This document shows, in pieces, positions 63,400-64,000 of a stretch of DNA of 64,000 bases. The translations under genes were made by a program, and so were the position numbers. The stretch's first letter is position 1, and each line of letters starts with the position of its first letter. Under the pieces are notes generated by a model that ran no database searches, was not told the origin of the DNA, and saw only the letters and a program-made list of their open reading frames with translations. Source of the stretch: Nocardiopsis suaedae (GTDB taxonomy: Bacteria; Actinomycetota; Actinomycetes; Streptosporangiales; Streptosporangiaceae); the NCBI RefSeq assembly GCF_027706745.1, contig NZ_JAQFWP010000020.1, forward strand, positions 1-64,000, in the 5' to 3' direction.

Positions 63400-64000
63400 G
63401 AAGAGGGGCGGTCGGCTCCTTCAGGCCCGCCCGCCGGGCGCCGGGCCCCTCGCGGTCCAGGTGGCCGGCGGCTCGGCTCGCACCCCGCTCCCGACCCCGG
63501 CCGGGCGGCGGGTCGGCGGAGTGCAGGGCGAACGGCGGCAACGACGGGACCAGCAGGTACCCCGCTCCGGACCCCGGCCGTCCGCCGGGCCACCGGAGCG
63601 CGAGGTCGAGGGCGGCGACGACGAAGGTCAGCGGCCCGGCCCGTGGCGCTGTCGAGTGGCGGGCATGTGCGTGGTCACCGCGATGTGCAGCAACGGCCAG
63701 AGCGGGGCGGTTCCCATGGCCTGCCTGCCGGGCGCCGGACCCCTCGCGGTGCGGGTTGTCGGGCGGCTCGGCCGGTGCCCCACTGACGGGCATCGGCCGT
63801 CCGCCGTACCTCCGGGGTGTGAGGTGGATGGCGGCGACGACGAAGGTCAGCGGCCCGGCCTGTGGCGCTGTCGGCCGCGCGGCGTGTGCGTGGTCACCGG
63901 AATCGGCAGCGACGGCCAGAACCGGGCGGTTCCCATAGCCTGCTTGCCGAGTGGTGGGCCCCTCGCGGTCCGGGCGGGCGGCGCGGCCGGAACCCGCTTT
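63400..64000 (+). repeat. Intergenic repeat family, copy 5 (tandem units)
   Basis: Two well-kept units have a period of 219 bp: the block GGCGGCGACGACGAAGGTCA recurs at 63611 and 63830, and CCCCTCGCGGT recurs 219 bases apart near 63740 and 63959. A third, more diverged unit precedes them (63400-63600). Each unit, in order, carries a CCCCGCT..GGCCG block, GGCGGCGACGACGAAGGTCAGCGG, GGCGCTGTCGGCCGCGCGG with GTGTGCGTGGTCACCG, GGGGCGGTTCCC with CCTGCTTGCCG, and GGGCCCCTCGCGGTCCGGG. This array is the best reference for the family. Confidence 0.8.

Larger units (their letters stand above)
63072..64000. other. Gene-free right end with tandem repeat units
   Basis: 929 bp with no supported gene. 63072-63300 should contain the acylase promoter; 63400-64000 is the repeat array and continues past the window edge. 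Confidence 0.5.

Overview
This window looks like a chromosomal segment of a very GC-rich filamentous actinomycete. Nocardiopsis or another member of the Nocardiopsaceae is my best guess. The reasons are the extreme GC content, GTG/TTG starts, 4-base ATGA/GTGA gene overlaps, several apparently leaderless genes (a TAGGCT-like -10 box six bases before the start codon), an EttA-type ABC-F protein, a DUF4192 protein, a paired dynamin-like GTPase operon and an F420-type oxidoreductase. The genus is inference. I see no rRNA, tRNA, CRISPR array, prophage or recognisable transposase.

Layout. 1-1039 has no gene but holds two operator-like palindromes and a copy of an intergenic repeat. 1040-20763 is mostly general metabolism and housekeeping: MFS permease, amidase, NERD protein, IlvD, FmdB zinc ribbon, HNH endonuclease, prolyl oligopeptidase, hot-dog thioesterase, MHS symporter, 3-hydroxybutyrate-dehydrogenase-like SDR coupled to a GAF/PucR regulator, MFS, truncated globin, EttA and a DUF4192 protein. 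20837-22180 is a membrane diguanylate cyclase. 22669-28888 is a coupled operon of cobA and two dynamin-like GTPases.

29421-53488 is dominated by cobalamin (B12) synthesis. It encodes a BluB-CobT fusion, CobC/CobD aminotransferase, CbiX, CobH with a ferredoxin, the CbiMNQO cobalt importer, a CbiG-CobJ fusion, CobL, CbiD, CobM, CobI, CobB, CobO and a ChlI/ChlD-type chelatase subunit. A MarR/SDR/epoxide-hydrolase cassette (33324-35858) and a GNAT acetyltransferase are inserted. Together these genes cover much of the route from uroporphyrinogen III to adenosylated corrinoid and make and activate the lower ligand. CobK/CbiJ, CobQ, CbiB, CobU, CobS and CobN are not in the window. Two cobalamin riboswitches are visible, one before cbiMNQO and one before the chelatase-cobO operon.

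53821-63071 returns to mixed functions: a small Gly-rich membrane protein, an Rv3520c-like F420 oxidoreductase behind a KstR-type operator, a DUF6504 protein, a receptor-type Ser/Thr kinase, an SPFH/NfeD pair and a secreted penicillin-acylase-family hydrolase. The right end (63400-64000) is three tandem-like units of the intergenic repeat.

The most striking unexplained signal is that repeat family. It has multi-block units of roughly 220 bp at five separate non-coding loci on both strands. A second, smaller hairpin repeat occurs twice.
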